Assembly (NCBI GenBank): GCA_000471925.1
Contig: CP006667.1
Location: 3,596,001-3,660,000, forward strand
Origin: Ralstonia pickettii DTP0602
Lineage (GTDB): Bacteria; Pseudomonadota; Gammaproteobacteria; Burkholderiales; Burkholderiaceae
DNA length: 64,000 nucleotides
Direction of reading: 5' to 3'
The notes beneath the pieces are model-generated. The model had not been told where the DNA came from. It was given only the letters and a program-made list of their open reading frames with translations, and did not search any database. This document shows, one piece after another, positions 26,101-36,149 of the stretch. The translations under genes and the position numbers were made by a program. Position 1 is the stretch's first letter; each line of letters opens with the position of its first letter.

Positions 26101-27282
26101 GGTCAGCGCCACGCGCAGGTCGCTGATGACCTGCGCCATCTCGCTGAGCTCGACATGGGCGCGCACCGACTGCACCGGCAGCCGTTCCTTGTCGAGCGGG
26201 CCGGCTTCCAGGTTGCGGATCTCGACGTCGCCGGCCACGGCCAGCGGTGCGGGGGGCGGCGCGGCCGCGGGGGCCGAAGCCGCGGGCGGCGCCGAGGCCG
26301 CGGGCGCGCTTGCCGCCTGCGGCGGCGCGCCAGCCGCCACGCCGGCCACCGGCCGCAGCTCGGCATGCACGGTCAGGTTGGCGTGTGGCGCCGTCGGACT
26401 GAACAGCCGCGGGTTGATACGCTCGCCATCGACCAGCAGGTGCGTGAACGGCACCTTGCCGAACGGCGTCAGGTCGGCACCGGCGCGCACGTGAATGCGG
26501 TCGCCATTGGCCTGCAGTTCGGCGCGCAGGGCTTCGAGCGTGCCGTTGGCGGTGGCGTTGACGGCAAAGGATTCCTTCTGCCAGCTCGCCTCGAGCAGCG
26601 CCTCGGCGCTGAGCACAAACGGCGCGCGAGCGCCGAGCTGGGCGTTGGCTGCGAGCTTGCCGTATGGCGTCTCGAGCTTGTCGACGCTGACGCGGTGGTG
26701 CTGGCCGTCGCTGTGCACGCCACCGGACAGGTTGCTGAAGACCATCGGCTCGGCCGTGGGCGCCGTGCCCTGCAGCAGTGACAGCCGCTCCAGCGTCAGC
26801 GTATCGACGTCGATGACCAGCGGCAGTTCGAGCGACTTTGGCAGCTGCATCGGCTCGGTGCTCGGCTCGGACGGGCCCAGCTTCACCTCGGCCTTGCCGA
26901 TGCGCAGCCATTCCACATGCAGCCGCCGCGGCTGCCAGCTCAGCGCCCAGCTGGCGTCGACGCGGGCCACCGCCACGCGCGTCTGGCCGCTGGCAAACAC
27001 CACGTCGCGCAACCGCAGGCCGTGCGCGACGGTGCCGCCGTCCAGCGTGCCGCTGAGCATGCCGGCCGACAGCCGCGTGGCCAGCGTCCACAGGTGGCGC
27101 GTGCCGGCCTCGGTGCTCAGCGCCGCCACGCCGGTGACCAGCAGCGCAACTACCAGTACCAGCGGCACGCCCACCAGCCAGGCGAGCACGCGCCAGACGC
27201 GCCGGCGCTTGCGCGGCGCGGGTGGTGTCGGTTGCGTGGGCGTGCCCTCGCCGGGCAGGCCGGGCTGGTCGGGGATGCTCAT
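23149..27282 (-). CDS. tamB: Translocation and assembly module protein TamB
   Basis: TamB is anchored in the inner membrane and spans the periplasm, working with TamA in outer membrane protein insertion and phospholipid transport. The 1377-residue protein has a basic N-terminus and one membrane helix (about residues 30-52), a long beta-helical middle with weak repeats, and the conserved DUF490 C-terminal domain ending in the strand pattern SWQFSRRWSLIAKGG. An Ala/Pro-rich insert occurs near residues 310-345. It lies 28 bases after tamA. Start ATG 27282 gives the expected cytoplasmic Pro-rich tail. Confidence 0.95.
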   Translation of the reverse strand: MSIPDQPGLPGEGTPTQPTPPAPRKRRRVWRVLAWLVGVPLVLVVALLVTGVAALSTEAGTRHLWTLATRLSAGMLSGTLDGGTVAHGLRLRDVVFASGQTRVAVARVDASWALSWQPRRLHVEWLRIGKAEVKLGPSEPSTEPMQLPKSLELPLVIDVDTLTLERLSLLQGTAPTAEPMVFSNLSGGVHSDGQHHRVSVDKLETPYGKLAANAQLGARAPFVLSAEALLEASWQKESFAVNATANGTLEALRAELQANGDRIHVRAGADLTPFGKVPFTHLLVDGERINPRLFSPTAPHANLTVHAELRPVAGVAAGAPPQAASAPAASAPPAASAPAAAPPPAPLAVAGDVEIRNLEAGPLDKERLPVQSVRAHVELSEMAQVISDLRVALTGKAEITGGGTLRGGRGGFDLDVHRLDPAALHGSLTSASLSGPVVVRLEPGRQSLALDLSGAALKLFADANIDAEAVTLSTLRATVGPGVLTAEGKLGLKDKQPFSFKGKLASFDPSRLAKVAAGRINADFTATGEIAPVLGVALDFAVHESEYAGLPMTGGGKVRLAGERLLPSEASLNMAGNQADLRGSFGARGDQLKLAVDAPQLERLKFGVAGKLKLDATITGTLKKPEVVADYNAQALEVGPHKVASASGRAEVRGGLDGPLSVQLAARDYRGPQASLSTLDATLNGTQASHVFDVKAAGSLNRRPLQLALSGQGAWRGKDGWNGTIRTLEGRSTVNLRLAAPTQLLVADQHVRLGAARLLLDRATLAIDSLDWDHGRIRTAGSLDGLQVGHVLELMETITGEKPPVRSDLVIDGRWNLALAETATGFAELRRRSGDLSVNAGRGFTTLGLGETSLRADAGGNRIALRGGMVSGRIGKVVVDASAGLVQEQGLQTVGPASTLGGTMTVDVPRLKSLEAFTGPQYAFEGRLAAAMRLGGTVGAPLLTGTLNGDNLAVTLYDQGLRLTDGTVRVVLDQNTVELKHVEFHGGDGKIVATGNIKLGEADPNLTGKIVAEKLQLFASPERTLIVSGDATIANENKQIVIRGKFRVDRGLFDLPKAGAPVLGDDVVVIRRKDQRAVKTAATPVPETKPASKFSPVIDLTVDLGNDFRFRGAGADLTLAGQMSVKSEPLVPMKATGTVRVTDGTYEAFGRKLNIERGIINFNGPIDNPNMNIRAMRRNQEVEAGVEVTGTVRLPRVRLVSEPNVPDEDKLSWLMFGYGAESAGAGQQRQLSGSALGGAALGMIGSKTGKGIVQHFGIDEFSIGPSTAGLNDQQVVSMGKAISDRMSVGYEQSLTSASNVVKLSWQFSRRWSLIAKGGSINGLSVLFNRRFDSWANLFSGTSGRGGTRRSQQDESQPLDPERAAQAASAVIAEPVRR

Positions 27283-27310
27283 GCCGGCATCCGGTGCGCG
27301 CGGGCAGCCA

Positions 27311-29149
27311 TCAGAACGCCACCCCCAGCGAGATATGCGGCCGGAACTGTTGCTCCTGGATGCCGTAGCCCACGTCCAGCTGCAGCGGGCCCACCGGCGT
27401 GCGCCAGCGCACGCCGACGCCCACGCCGTTGTAGATGGTCACGCCGCGCAGGTTGTCGGCGGCCGTGCCGAGATCCCAGAACACCGCCACGCCCCAGTCC
27501 GGCTTGAACCAGTACTGGTACTCCAGGCTGCCTGTGCCAAGGTATTTGGCGGGCAGGATACTGGCGCCGCTGGGCGTGCCGATCGACTGGTAGGTGTAGC
27601 CGCGGATCGAATCGGTGCCGCCGGCACGGAATCGCAGCGTGGCCGGGATCTGGCTCGAGCTGTCGCCGGTCAGGTCGGCGCCGAGTTCCAGCCGTGCCAC
27701 CACCAGGTCGCGCTTGCCCACCGGTATGTACTGGCGAATACGGCCGTACAGCCGCAGGAAGGTGGCATCGCTGAGGAAACCCTTGGCGGCCACCCCGATC
27801 TGGGTGCTGATCACGTTGCCGCGGCGCGGGAACACGGGGTTGTCGACGTCGCGCCGCGTCCACGCAAAGGCCGGCACCAGCGCCTTGCTGATCTGGCTGG
27901 GCTGGCCCTCCGGCACCAGCTTGTCGTAGTAGAAATCCAGTGAGGTCGTGACGTCGTACTTCTCGCGCGAGCGCGAGCGTTTCAGGCCCGCGCGCAGGCT
28001 GGTGGTGTCGGTATTCTCGATGTCGATGGTGCGCTCGTAGCTGCTGTACACGCTGTTGCGGTAGTTGCCGCGGTCCGGCGGCATCGCGGTCTCGGCAAAC
28101 AGGTAGGAACGCTTCTGTTCCAGCCGCGCCTGCGAGTCGAAGGTCCAGGCGCGGTTGAACAGGTTGTAGTACGAGTAACGCCCTTCCACCTGGGCGCCGG
28201 TGTCGGTGGTAAAGCCCACGCCGCTGTTGAGCCGGTTCACCGGATACTCGCGCACGCGCACCGAGACCGGCGCGGTGACCACGCCGTCGGGCGCCTTGTC
28301 GGCATCCGGGGGCGGCTCCAGGTCGACCTGCACGTTGGAGAAGTACGGCTGGTTCTGGATCGCGCGCTGCAGCTCCAGCAGCCGCTCCACGCGGTACGGC
28401 TCGCCCACGCTGAGCGGATTGACGTTGTAGATGATCTGTTCCGGATAGCGGCGCGTGCCGGTCACCCTGAGCGGCCCCATCAGGTAGGCCGGCCCGCTGG
28501 CGTAGTGGGCCGACAGGTCGGCGCGCAGCTCGTCCGGCTCCACCCGTGCCTGCGACGCGGCCAGGCGCGCGCCGTAGTAATTATGGCTCTGCAGCGTGAC
28601 CAGCGCGTCTTCCTTGGCCTTGTCCCAGTCTGCCTGGCGGAACGGGTCGCCCACCGGCAGGCCCCACTTGGACCGCAGTTCCGCCACCTGCTCGGGCGAG
28701 CGCGTGGCCGCCGGGCCGGTCACCTGGACGTCGACATTGCGGATCAGCGTGCGCGCGCCGGGGTCGACCATCACGTGGACCACGCGCTTGTCGGCCTCGC
28801 CTTCCACGCGGGTGGTGGTGGTCGGGTCGAAATAGCCTTCGGTGGAGGTGAACTGGCGCACCTGCTCGCCGACGGTCTCGACCATGTAGTCGAACTGGTC
28901 CGGAGACAGGTCGGTACGGTCCTTGTAGCGCGCCAGATCGAGATGCTCTTCCAGCATCTCGCGGATCGGCTTGGGGGCCTCGACTTCGACCTTGTAGGCG
29001 GCGCCGGCCGGCAGCGCCAGGATGGCGGTCAGCGTCGCCAGCACGGCCGCAGCCGCACGCGCCCGCCAGGGCGTCCGGCCTGCGAGTGGCGCCTTCGGCA
29101 TAGCGGCGCTGGCCGGAGGGCCTGCCATCCTTGCCAGATCGGTCCTCAT
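27311..29149 (-). CDS. tamA: Outer membrane assembly protein TamA (Omp85 family)
   Basis: TamA is a 16-strand outer membrane barrel with periplasmic POTRA domains, partner of TamB. From 29149 the protein has 612 residues: signal peptide up to about residue 51, POTRA domains to about 250, and a barrel that ends in aromatic-rich strands and a terminal Phe (ISLGVAF), the usual barrel-insertion signal. The Omp85 motif region GTDSIRGYTYQSIG is present. The ATG at 29149 is uncertain; others at 29128 and 29101 leave the signal intact. tamB follows directly. Confidence 0.93.
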   Translation of the reverse strand: MRTDLARMAGPPASAAMPKAPLAGRTPWRARAAAAVLATLTAILALPAGAAYKVEVEAPKPIREMLEEHLDLARYKDRTDLSPDQFDYMVETVGEQVRQFTSTEGYFDPTTTTRVEGEADKRVVHVMVDPGARTLIRNVDVQVTGPAATRSPEQVAELRSKWGLPVGDPFRQADWDKAKEDALVTLQSHNYYGARLAASQARVEPDELRADLSAHYASGPAYLMGPLRVTGTRRYPEQIIYNVNPLSVGEPYRVERLLELQRAIQNQPYFSNVQVDLEPPPDADKAPDGVVTAPVSVRVREYPVNRLNSGVGFTTDTGAQVEGRYSYYNLFNRAWTFDSQARLEQKRSYLFAETAMPPDRGNYRNSVYSSYERTIDIENTDTTSLRAGLKRSRSREKYDVTTSLDFYYDKLVPEGQPSQISKALVPAFAWTRRDVDNPVFPRRGNVISTQIGVAAKGFLSDATFLRLYGRIRQYIPVGKRDLVVARLELGADLTGDSSSQIPATLRFRAGGTDSIRGYTYQSIGTPSGASILPAKYLGTGSLEYQYWFKPDWGVAVFWDLGTAADNLRGVTIYNGVGVGVRWRTPVGPLQLDVGYGIQEQQFRPHISLGVAF

Positions 29150-29313
29150 CCGTTGATGTCGCCTGGAGCGTCGGTAGCGGTGTCTTTCGGCATCGCCGTT
29201 TGTCCACACATACGAAGTCGGTATTTGACCACACACGGCCCTGCTGCCGGAACTTTCCGGTCGCGTGATGGCGCGGCGCCGGCCTAAATGCGTACCGGGC
29301 CGGGCCGATACTG

Positions 29314-29319
29314 TAAAAT
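29314..29319 (+). promoter_or_regulatory. Candidate -10 element for DUF3460-scpA
   Basis: TAAAAT preceded by TG lies 52 bases before the DUF3460 start in the divergent gap after tamA. The -35 box is not obvious. Confidence 0.35.
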
Positions 29320-29370
29320 CCTGCCCCACCGCATCCAATCAGCGCCCGCCCGGCGCATCACGGTTTCACC

Positions 29371-29562
29371 ATGGCCATCTACGAATCCGATATCACCCAG
29401 TTCCTGAAGCAGCTCAAGCAAGAGCGCCCGACGCTGGAAGCCGAGCAGCGCGACGGCCGCGCCCTGCTGTGGGACAAGTCACCGATCGACCTGGAAGAGC
29501 GCGCCCGCGCCGAGGCTTCGCGCGTGGCGCAGAAGCCTTACGTCTACTCGCAGGACAACTGA
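29371..29562 (+). CDS. DUF3460 family protein
   Basis: The 63-residue soluble protein (MAIYESDITQFLKQLKQE to QKPYVYSQDN) is a typical DUF3460 member, a short family restricted to beta-proteobacteria and usually found before scpA or panC. Function is unknown. The stop lies 44 bases before scpA, so the two are probably co-transcribed. Confidence 0.9.
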   Translation: MAIYESDITQFLKQLKQERPTLEAEQRDGRALLWDKSPIDLEERARAEASRVAQKPYVYSQDN

Positions 29563-29606
29563 TCCCCGCCGCCCCGTCGTCCCGCCCCGTCGTCCACAAC
29601 CCGGCC

Positions 29607-30494
29607 ATGAGCGCCGAACAGGACAAGCTGCCGCTGCCGGTCGAGCTGCCCGCGGCGGCGCCCGCCACGGCCAATCCGGCCGGTCCCGCCGACATGGTCG
29701 ACGGGATGGCCTTCGCGCGCCTGTACGGCGAGCCGCTGTTCAAGCTGCCGCAGGACCTGTACATCCCGCCGGACGCGCTCGAGATCTTCCTGGAAGCGTT
29801 CGAGGGCCCGCTGGACCTGCTGCTGTACCTGATCCGCAAGCAGAACTTCAACGTCCTCGACATCCCGATGTCGCAGGTCACCCGGCAGTATCTGTCGTAC
29901 ATCGAGCAGATCCGCAAGACCAACCTGGAGCTGGCGGCGGAATACCTGCTGATGGCGGCGATGCTGATCGAGATCAAGTCGCGCATGCTGCTGCCGGTCA
30001 GGAAGACCGACAGCGACGATGAGGCCGAGGACCCGCGCGCCGAGCTGGTGCGCCGCCTGCTGGAGTACGAGCAGATGAAGCTGGCCGCGCAGCACCTGGA
30101 CACGGTGCCGCAGCTGGGCCGCGACTTCCTGCGCTCGCAGGTCTATATCGAGCAGAGCCTGGCGCCGCGCTTCCCGGAGGTGGAGACGATCGACCTGCAG
30201 TCCGCCTGGGCCGATGTGCTCAAGCGCGCCAAGCTCAACCAGCACCACAAGATCTCGCGCGAGGAACTGTCGGTGCGCGAGCACATGAGCCAGATCCTGC
30301 GCCGCCTGCAGCATGCACGCTTCATGGAGTTCAGCGAGCTGTTCGAGGACGCGATCCGCTCCGGCAAGGGCGTGCCGGTGGTGGTGGTGAACTTTATCGC
30401 CATGCTGGAACTCTCGCGCGAGTCGCTGGTGGAGATCACCCAGGCCGAGCCGTTCGCGCCAATTTATGTGCGATTGGCGTACAGCCCCAGCTGA
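29607..30494 (+). CDS. scpA: Segregation and condensation protein A (kleisin)
   Basis: ScpA is the kleisin that bridges the SMC heads in the chromosome condensation complex. The 295-residue protein has the conserved N-terminal FEGPLDLLLYLIRKQNFNVLDIPM (residues about 66-88) that binds the SMC neck, a central helical region, and a C-terminal winged helix with GKGVPVVVVNFIAMLELSRE. An Ala/Pro-rich N-terminal extension of about 40 residues precedes the domain. ATG 29607 is the first convincing start; the frame is open further upstream. scpB is not in the window. Confidence 0.94.
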   Translation: MSAEQDKLPLPVELPAAAPATANPAGPADMVDGMAFARLYGEPLFKLPQDLYIPPDALEIFLEAFEGPLDLLLYLIRKQNFNVLDIPMSQVTRQYLSYIEQIRKTNLELAAEYLLMAAMLIEIKSRMLLPVRKTDSDDEAEDPRAELVRRLLEYEQMKLAAQHLDTVPQLGRDFLRSQVYIEQSLAPRFPEVETIDLQSAWADVLKRAKLNQHHKISREELSVREHMSQILRRLQHARFMEFSELFEDAIRSGKGVPVVVVNFIAMLELSRESLVEITQAEPFAPIYVRLAYSPS

Positions 30495-30636
30495 CCCACC
30501 CGTGGCGCGGGGTCCGGTGCCGCCCCAGTTGATCTACAATCCGCCGACAGCCGGCAGTACACGCCCCGACGGCAAGCGCCCGAGGGTCCAACGCCCGACA
30601 GAGGCCGAAACCGGTTTGTCCATGCGCCGCACCTGA

Positions 30637-31530
<894 letters not shown>

Positions 31531-31561
31531 GGCGCGCGGCATCGCCGCGTCCGAGGTAAAG

Positions 31562-31588
31562 AAAAAGCAGGCCGCAGCCTGCTTTTTT
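31562..31588. terminator. Bidirectional terminator between panC and the PepSY gene
   Basis: AAAAAGCAGGC and GCCTGCTTTTTT pair around a 4-base loop; A-run and T-run let it act in both directions between convergent genes. Confidence 0.92.
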
Positions 31589-32781
31589 CATGCCCCGCGC
31601 ATACTGGAGCGCTGTGCGGTCTTTACCACATGCCGCTGGTGGCCGCGCCGCCGCTTCCACCAGATCAGCACACCGGTCACGGCAAAGGTCAGCGGCGCCA
31701 GCCCGAACAGCGTGATGAACAGCCGGCCCGGCAGGCCAAAGGCCTCGCCGGTATGCAGCGGGAACAGCCAGTTCAGCAGCGTGTCGCCGGCAGGCGCGTC
31801 GTGCGGGTCGCGCGCACCCAGGCGCTGGCCGGTCCAGGCGTCCAGCCACAGCCGCGTGGCGCCGCTGTCCTTGCGCACCTCGCCGGGCTGGCGCAAGCGC
31901 ACCTCGAAGGCGTCGCCGGGCTTGCGCGGGAGGCTGATGCGCGTCACCTGCGCATCCGGGTACTGCGCCTGCGCCGCCGCCATGATCTGGGCCGCGCTGA
32001 GCTGCCGGGCCCCGGCCGGCGCCGGGGCGGACATGTGCTTGACCGGCGGCGTCACGGTCATCACCCCCGCCACGATGGGCGTCACCCATTTCGGCAGGTT
32101 CAGGTACCAGCCCGAAAAGGCAATTGTGGCCAGCACCGGCGCGGCCAGGATGCCGCCGGCGCGATGCAGCGAATAGTTGAAGCGCGGCCACGAGCCGCCG
32201 TGCGTGATGCGGAAGGCCTGCACCACCGAGCGCAGCTTCATCTTTGGCCACCACACCACCATGCCGGCCAGCGTCGTCAGCAGCAGCAGCATGCCGGCCA
32301 CGCCGGTGATGGTCTTGCCGGTGTCGCCGGAGAGCAGGTAGCGGTGCAGGTGGAACAGCGTCGGCAGCAGCAGGCGGCGCGACAGGCCCGCCTCGCCCCA
32401 GACGCGCTCGCCCTTCACGTCCAGCGTCACCGGATCGACCATCACCTGGCGCGAGCGGCCGGGCACGACGCCATCCGCCCCTTTGACCGGGTACCACGCG
32501 ATGAATACGCCATCGGCATGGTTCGGCAGCATCAGCAGGTTGGGCCTGCCATACGGGGGTGCGGCCAGCCGTTCGGTCACGGCCTGGACGGTTGCCGGCG
32601 AGACCGCCTCCGTCATCGGCGCGGAGGCCACCAGCAGGTCCGGATTGAGCCACGCGTCCAGTTCTTCGCGCCACGCGATGGCCATGCCGGTCAGCCCCAA
32701 CAGGACGAACAGCAGGCCGAGGCTCAGGCCGATATACAGGTGCAGCTTGACGAGGACGACGCGCAGGCGGCCGGTGACCAT
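31588..32781 (-). CDS. PepSY-associated membrane protein (iron-reductase-like)
   Basis: The 397-residue inner membrane protein has four or five hydrophobic segments: near 10-35, 150-180, 210-235 and 345-370. PepSY-type periplasmic domains lie between them. Conserved features include LVKLHLYIGLSLGLL, FHLHRYLL and LHTGEAFGLPGRLF, whose His residues probably bind heme. Relatives are often encoded with siderophore receptors and are thought to reduce ferric siderophores, but no receptor for siderophores is adjacent here. ATG 32781 gives the usual start. A possible Fur site lies upstream. Confidence 0.87.
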   Translation of the reverse strand: MVTGRLRVVLVKLHLYIGLSLGLLFVLLGLTGMAIAWREELDAWLNPDLLVASAPMTEAVSPATVQAVTERLAAPPYGRPNLLMLPNHADGVFIAWYPVKGADGVVPGRSRQVMVDPVTLDVKGERVWGEAGLSRRLLLPTLFHLHRYLLSGDTGKTITGVAGMLLLLTTLAGMVVWWPKMKLRSVVQAFRITHGGSWPRFNYSLHRAGGILAAPVLATIAFSGWYLNLPKWVTPIVAGVMTVTPPVKHMSAPAPAGARQLSAAQIMAAAQAQYPDAQVTRISLPRKPGDAFEVRLRQPGEVRKDSGATRLWLDAWTGQRLGARDPHDAPAGDTLLNWLFPLHTGEAFGLPGRLFITLFGLAPLTFAVTGVLIWWKRRRGHQRHVVKTAQRSSMRGA

Positions 32782-32816
32782 GACGGGGTGGAAGTGGGTT
32801 GAGCGGGCGCTGCAAA

Positions 32817-32850
32817 GCGCGGGATATGGCGTAGCAGCCATATCCCGCGC
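32817..32850. repeat. Perfect 14-bp inverted repeat upstream of the PepSY gene
   Basis: GCGCGGGATATGGC (32817-32830) and its exact complement (32837-32850) flank a 6-base loop. It lies between the cobQ stop and the PepSY start. There is no T-run on either strand, so it is not a standard terminator; it may be a transcript-stabilising stem or a protein site. Confidence 0.75.
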
Positions 32851-32857
32851 AGAATGC

Positions 32858-32880
32858 AAATGCGAAGGATTCGCGATTCT
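32858..32880 (-). promoter_or_regulatory. Candidate Fur operator for the PepSY gene
   Basis: AATGCGAAGGATTCGCGATT is an imperfect inverted repeat resembling the NATTCGCA-type Fur boxes of beta- and gamma-proteobacteria. It lies about 80 bases upstream of the PepSY start. The match is by eye only. Confidence 0.3.
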
Positions 32881-32914
32881 AACAGGGCCCTGCCCCGTGG
32901 GCCGTGAGATTGCT

Positions 32915-34435
32915 TCAGCGCCGCAGCGGCGCCAGCATCGCTCCGAGGTCAAGGTGCGCGGCCACGGTGTCGGCCAGCCGCTCGATCGAGGCCTCGCGCA
33001 GTGCATCGAGGTCCACCGCCTGGGCACCGTCCAGCCCCGCCCAGCGCAGCAGCGCCTGGCAGCCGGCAGGGTCGTCGAACAGGCCGTGGACATAGGTGGC
33101 CAGGACCTGTCCGTCGTCGGAGCGCGCGCCGTCGGCCCGCACCGTGCCGTCGCCGCGTTCGAGCCACAGGGCGGGTTGTTCGAGTCCCGCGCCGGTGGTG
33201 ACGCCAAGGTGGATCTCGTAGCCGCGCACGGGCGCGTCGGCATCGTCCAGCGCCAGCCTGCCGCCGACTTGGCGCAACTGCTTCTCCGCGGCCAGCGTGG
33301 TCTCGTAGTCCAGCAAGGCGAGACCCGGGCTGCTGCCGGCCGGCCCTTCGCGGCCATCGGGATCATGCACCTTCCGGCCCAGCATCTGCATGCCGCCGCA
33401 GATGCCGATAAGCTTGCCGCCATAGCGCAGGTGGCGGCGCAGCGCCGGCTCCCAGCCGTTATCGCGCAGGAACGCCAGGTCGGCGCGCACGCTCTTGCTG
33501 CCGGCCAGCACCACCAGGTCGGCCGGCGGGATGGGCATGCCGGGCCCGACGAACTGCAGGTCGACCTGCGGATGCGCGCGCAGCGCGTCGAAGTCGGTAT
33601 GGTTGGCGATGCGCGGCATGACCGGCACGATCACGCGCAGCCGTTGCGCCGGCGTGCCGGCCTTGTCTGATTGCGTGCCGATGATCGCGTCCTCGGCATC
33701 CAGGTGCAGGCCGTGCAGGTAAGGCAGCACGCCGAACACCGGCTTGCCGGTGCGCGCGGTGAGCCAGTCGAGCCCGGGCTCCAGCAAGCTGATATCGCCA
33801 CGGAAGCGGTTGATGATGAAGCCGGTGACGCGTGCGCGTTCGCTCTCGGACAGGCAGTCGAGCGTGCCGAGCAGGTGCGCGAACACGCCGCCACGATCGA
33901 TGTCGGCCACCAGCACCACCGGGCAGTCGACGCGCTCGGCAAAGCCCATGTTGGCGATATCGCGCTCGCGCAGGTTGATCTCGGCCGGGCTGCCCGCGCC
34001 TTCCACCAGCACCACGTCATACGCCTGTTCCAGGCGCGCGTGCGAGGCCAGCACAGCCTTCATCGCCTCGGGCTTGTAGGCGTGGTAGGCGCGCGCGTCC
34101 AGGTCCAGCCGCGCGCGACCGTGGATGATCACCTGGGCGCCGGTGTCGCTGCTGGGCTTGAGCAGCACCGGATTCATGTCGGTATGCGGCGCGAGACCCG
34201 CAGCCTGCGCCTGCAGCGCCTGTGCGCGGCCGATCTCGCCGCCGTCGGCGGTGACCGCGCTGTTCAGCGCCATGTTCTGCGGCTTGAACGGCACCACGCG
34301 CGTGCCGGCGCGGGCTAGCACGCGGCACAGGCCGGCCACCACGGTGCTCTTGCCGGCATCGGAGGTCGTGCCCTGGATCATCAGCGTGCCGCACAGGGCA
34401 CCCGGCGGTATCGTTTGCGGGGAATCGGATTGCAT
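32915..34435 (-). CDS. cobQ: Cobyric acid synthase (glutamine-hydrolysing)
   Basis: It amidates adenosylcobyrinic acid a,c-diamide at four side chains to give cobyric acid. The 506-residue protein has an N-terminal ATP-binding domain ([32 protein letters not shown]) and a C-terminal class I glutamine amidotransferase-like domain with the nucleophile motif [10 protein letters not shown] and a late YVHGLF His. Full length. ATG 34435 gives the usual N-terminus; it is divergent from cobU, only 71 bases apart. It is separate from the riboswitch-led operon. Confidence 0.96.
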   Translation of the reverse strand: MQSDSPQTIPPGALCGTLMIQGTTSDAGKSTVVAGLCRVLARAGTRVVPFKPQNMALNSAVTADGGEIGRAQALQAQAAGLAPHTDMNPVLLKPSSDTGAQVIIHGRARLDLDARAYHAYKPEAMKAVLASHARLEQAYDVVLVEGAGSPAEINLRERDIANMGFAERVDCPVVLVADIDRGGVFAHLLGTLDCLSESERARVTGFIINRFRGDISLLEPGLDWLTARTGKPVFGVLPYLHGLHLDAEDAIIGTQSDKAGTPAQRLRVIVPVMPRIANHTDFDALRAHPQVDLQFVGPGMPIPPADLVVLAGSKSVRADLAFLRDNGWEPALRRHLRYGGKLIGICGGMQMLGRKVHDPDGREGPAGSSPGLALLDYETTLAAEKQLRQVGGRLALDDADAPVRGYEIHLGVTTGAGLEQPALWLERGDGTVRADGARSDDGQVLATYVHGLFDDPAGCQALLRWAGLDGAQAVDLDALREASIERLADTVAAHLDLGAMLAPLRR

Positions 34436-34494
34436 CGGCGGATTATCGCACCGGGGCCTTGCAAGAGCAGGATGCGAGGGTCGGATGCGGCGGC

Positions 34495-34500
34495 TACAAT
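34495..34500 (+). promoter_or_regulatory. Candidate -10 box directly before cobU
   Basis: TACAAT ends only 6 bases before the cobU ATG, so transcription would begin at or next to the start codon. No ribosome binding site is seen, which fits a leaderless message. The -35 box is poor. Confidence 0.4.
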
Positions 34501-34506
34501 ACGCGG

Positions 34507-35181
34507 ATGGAAACCCCGGCCATTGCACCCGCCTCCGCGCCCGGCACGGCCGCCGCTACCCAGCCGCGAGCCGCCACCAGCGGGAACGGCGCGCGCCAGC
34601 TCACGCTGGTGCTGGGCGGCGCGCGTTCCGGCAAGAGCCACTACGCCGAACAGCTCGCCACCGACCACGCCACCGTCATCGGTGGCCCGGTCACTTACGT
34701 CGCCACCGCGCGACAAGACCCGGCGCACGCCGACCAGGAACTCGAAGTCCGCATCGCGCTGCACCGCGCGCGCCGCCCCGCCGACTGGCGCCTGGTGGAA
34801 GAGCCGGTGCACCTGGCTGACGCGCTCTATGCCAACGCGCGCCACGACGGCTGCATCCTGGTGGATTGCATGACGCTGTGGATGAACAACCTGCTCTTCC
34901 CCGACGGCCGCAGCTATCCCGAGCACGGCGTGATCACGCCGCCCGATCCCTTCACCGAGGAAATCGAAGCGCTGCTCACCGCGCTGCCCACGTTGCCCGG
35001 CCACGTGATCCTGGTCTCCAACGAGATCGGTTTCGGCGTGATCCCGATGGGCGCGATCACCCGCTTCTATGTCGATGAACTGGGCCGCCTGAACCAGAAG
35101 CTGGCCGCTGCCGCCGACCGCGTGCGGCTGCTGGTGGCGGGCATCCCGGTTGCGGTCAAGGGCGCCGATCCCGCATGCTGA
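34507..35181 (+). CDS. cobU: Adenosylcobinamide kinase / guanylyltransferase
   Basis: It phosphorylates adenosylcobinamide and transfers GMP to give adenosyl-GDP-cobinamide. The 224 residues include the P-loop [12 protein letters not shown] (about 37-48), [21 protein letters not shown] and [12 protein letters not shown] low-complexity extension of about 30 residues precedes the fold. No later Met start is available, so the extension seems real. The stop overlaps the cbiB start by 7 bases. Confidence 0.96.
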   Translation: METPAIAPASAPGTAAATQPRAATSGNGARQLTLVLGGARSGKSHYAEQLATDHATVIGGPVTYVATARQDPAHADQELEVRIALHRARRPADWRLVEEPVHLADALYANARHDGCILVDCMTLWMNNLLFPDGRSYPEHGVITPPDPFTEEIEALLTALPTLPGHVILVSNEIGFGVIPMGAITRFYVDELGRLNQKLAAAADRVRLLVAGIPVAVKGADPAC

Positions 35182-36149
35182 TGCAGGCCTGGCCGGCCTG
35201 CGTTGCCGCTGCACTGGCAGGCGTGCTGCTGGACCGCTGGCTGGGCGAGCCGCGCCGCTGGCATCCGCTGGTGGGATTTGGCCGCATCGCCAGCGCACTC
35301 GAACGACGCATCAATGATCCTGCGCATCGCGGCGCGCCGTGGTGGCAGCGCCTGGCCGGCGTTGCCGGCTGGTGCGCGCTGGTGCTGGTGCCAGCCGCGC
35401 TGGCGTGGGGGCTGGTCGAAGCTGCCGCGCGCTGGCATCCGCTTGCCGCGCTGGCGCTGCACGCGCTGGCACTGTACGCCGCGCTCGGCGCGCGCAGCCT
35501 GCACCAGCATGTCGCCCCCATCGCCGCCGCACTCAGCGCCTCCGACCTGCCGACCGCACGTAAGCTGACCGCGCGCATCGTCTCGCGCGACACCGCCGAT
35601 GCCGATGCCGAAGCGCTGGCGCGCGCCGCCTGCGAATCGGCGCTGGAGAACGGCAACGACGCGATCTTCAGCGCGCTGTTCTGGTTCCTGGTTGGCGGCG
35701 CACCCGCTGTGATCGCGTTCCGGCTGGCCAATACGCTCGATGCGATGTGGGGCTACCGCACGCCGCGGCTGCTTTATTTCGGCTGGGCCGCGGCGCGCAT
35801 CGACGATCTGCTCAACCTCATTCCCGCGCGGCTGACCGCGCTGTCCTACGCACTGCTCGGCGCCACCGCGCAGGCGCTGCGCTGCTGGCGCACGCAGGCA
35901 CCCGCGTGGTCCAGCCCCAATGCCGGCCCGGTGATGGCCGCGGGCGCCGGCGCGGTCGGCGTTCAGCTCGGCGGTCCGGCGCGCTATCACGGTGAAATTG
36001 AACAACGTCCGCCGCTGGGCGCGGGCACCGCGCCGCAGGCCGCGCATGTGATGGCCTGCCTGCGGCTGGTCGATCGCGCCTTGTGGCTGTGGCTCGTGCT
36101 GGCAGGCGCCAGCGCGCTGGTCGTTCTTGCCGTTTCCACGCCGACGTGA
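35175..36149 (+). CDS. cbiB: Adenosylcobinamide-phosphate synthase
   Basis: An inner membrane enzyme that attaches aminopropanol phosphate to adenosylcobyric acid. The 324-residue protein has several hydrophobic segments and the family stretches [33 protein letters not shown] and [12 protein letters not shown]. It overlaps cobU at its start and cobD at its end (GTGA at 36146-36149), so the three are translationally coupled. Also known as cobD in Pseudomonas nomenclature. Confidence 0.95.
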   Translation: MLMQAWPACVAAALAGVLLDRWLGEPRRWHPLVGFGRIASALERRINDPAHRGAPWWQRLAGVAGWCALVLVPAALAWGLVEAAARWHPLAALALHALALYAALGARSLHQHVAPIAAALSASDLPTARKLTARIVSRDTADADAEALARAACESALENGNDAIFSALFWFLVGGAPAVIAFRLANTLDAMWGYRTPRLLYFGWAAARIDDLLNLIPARLTALSYALLGATAQALRCWRTQAPAWSSPNAGPVMAAGAGAVGVQLGGPARYHGEIEQRPPLGAGTAPQAAHVMACLRLVDRALWLWLVLAGASALVVLAVSTPT

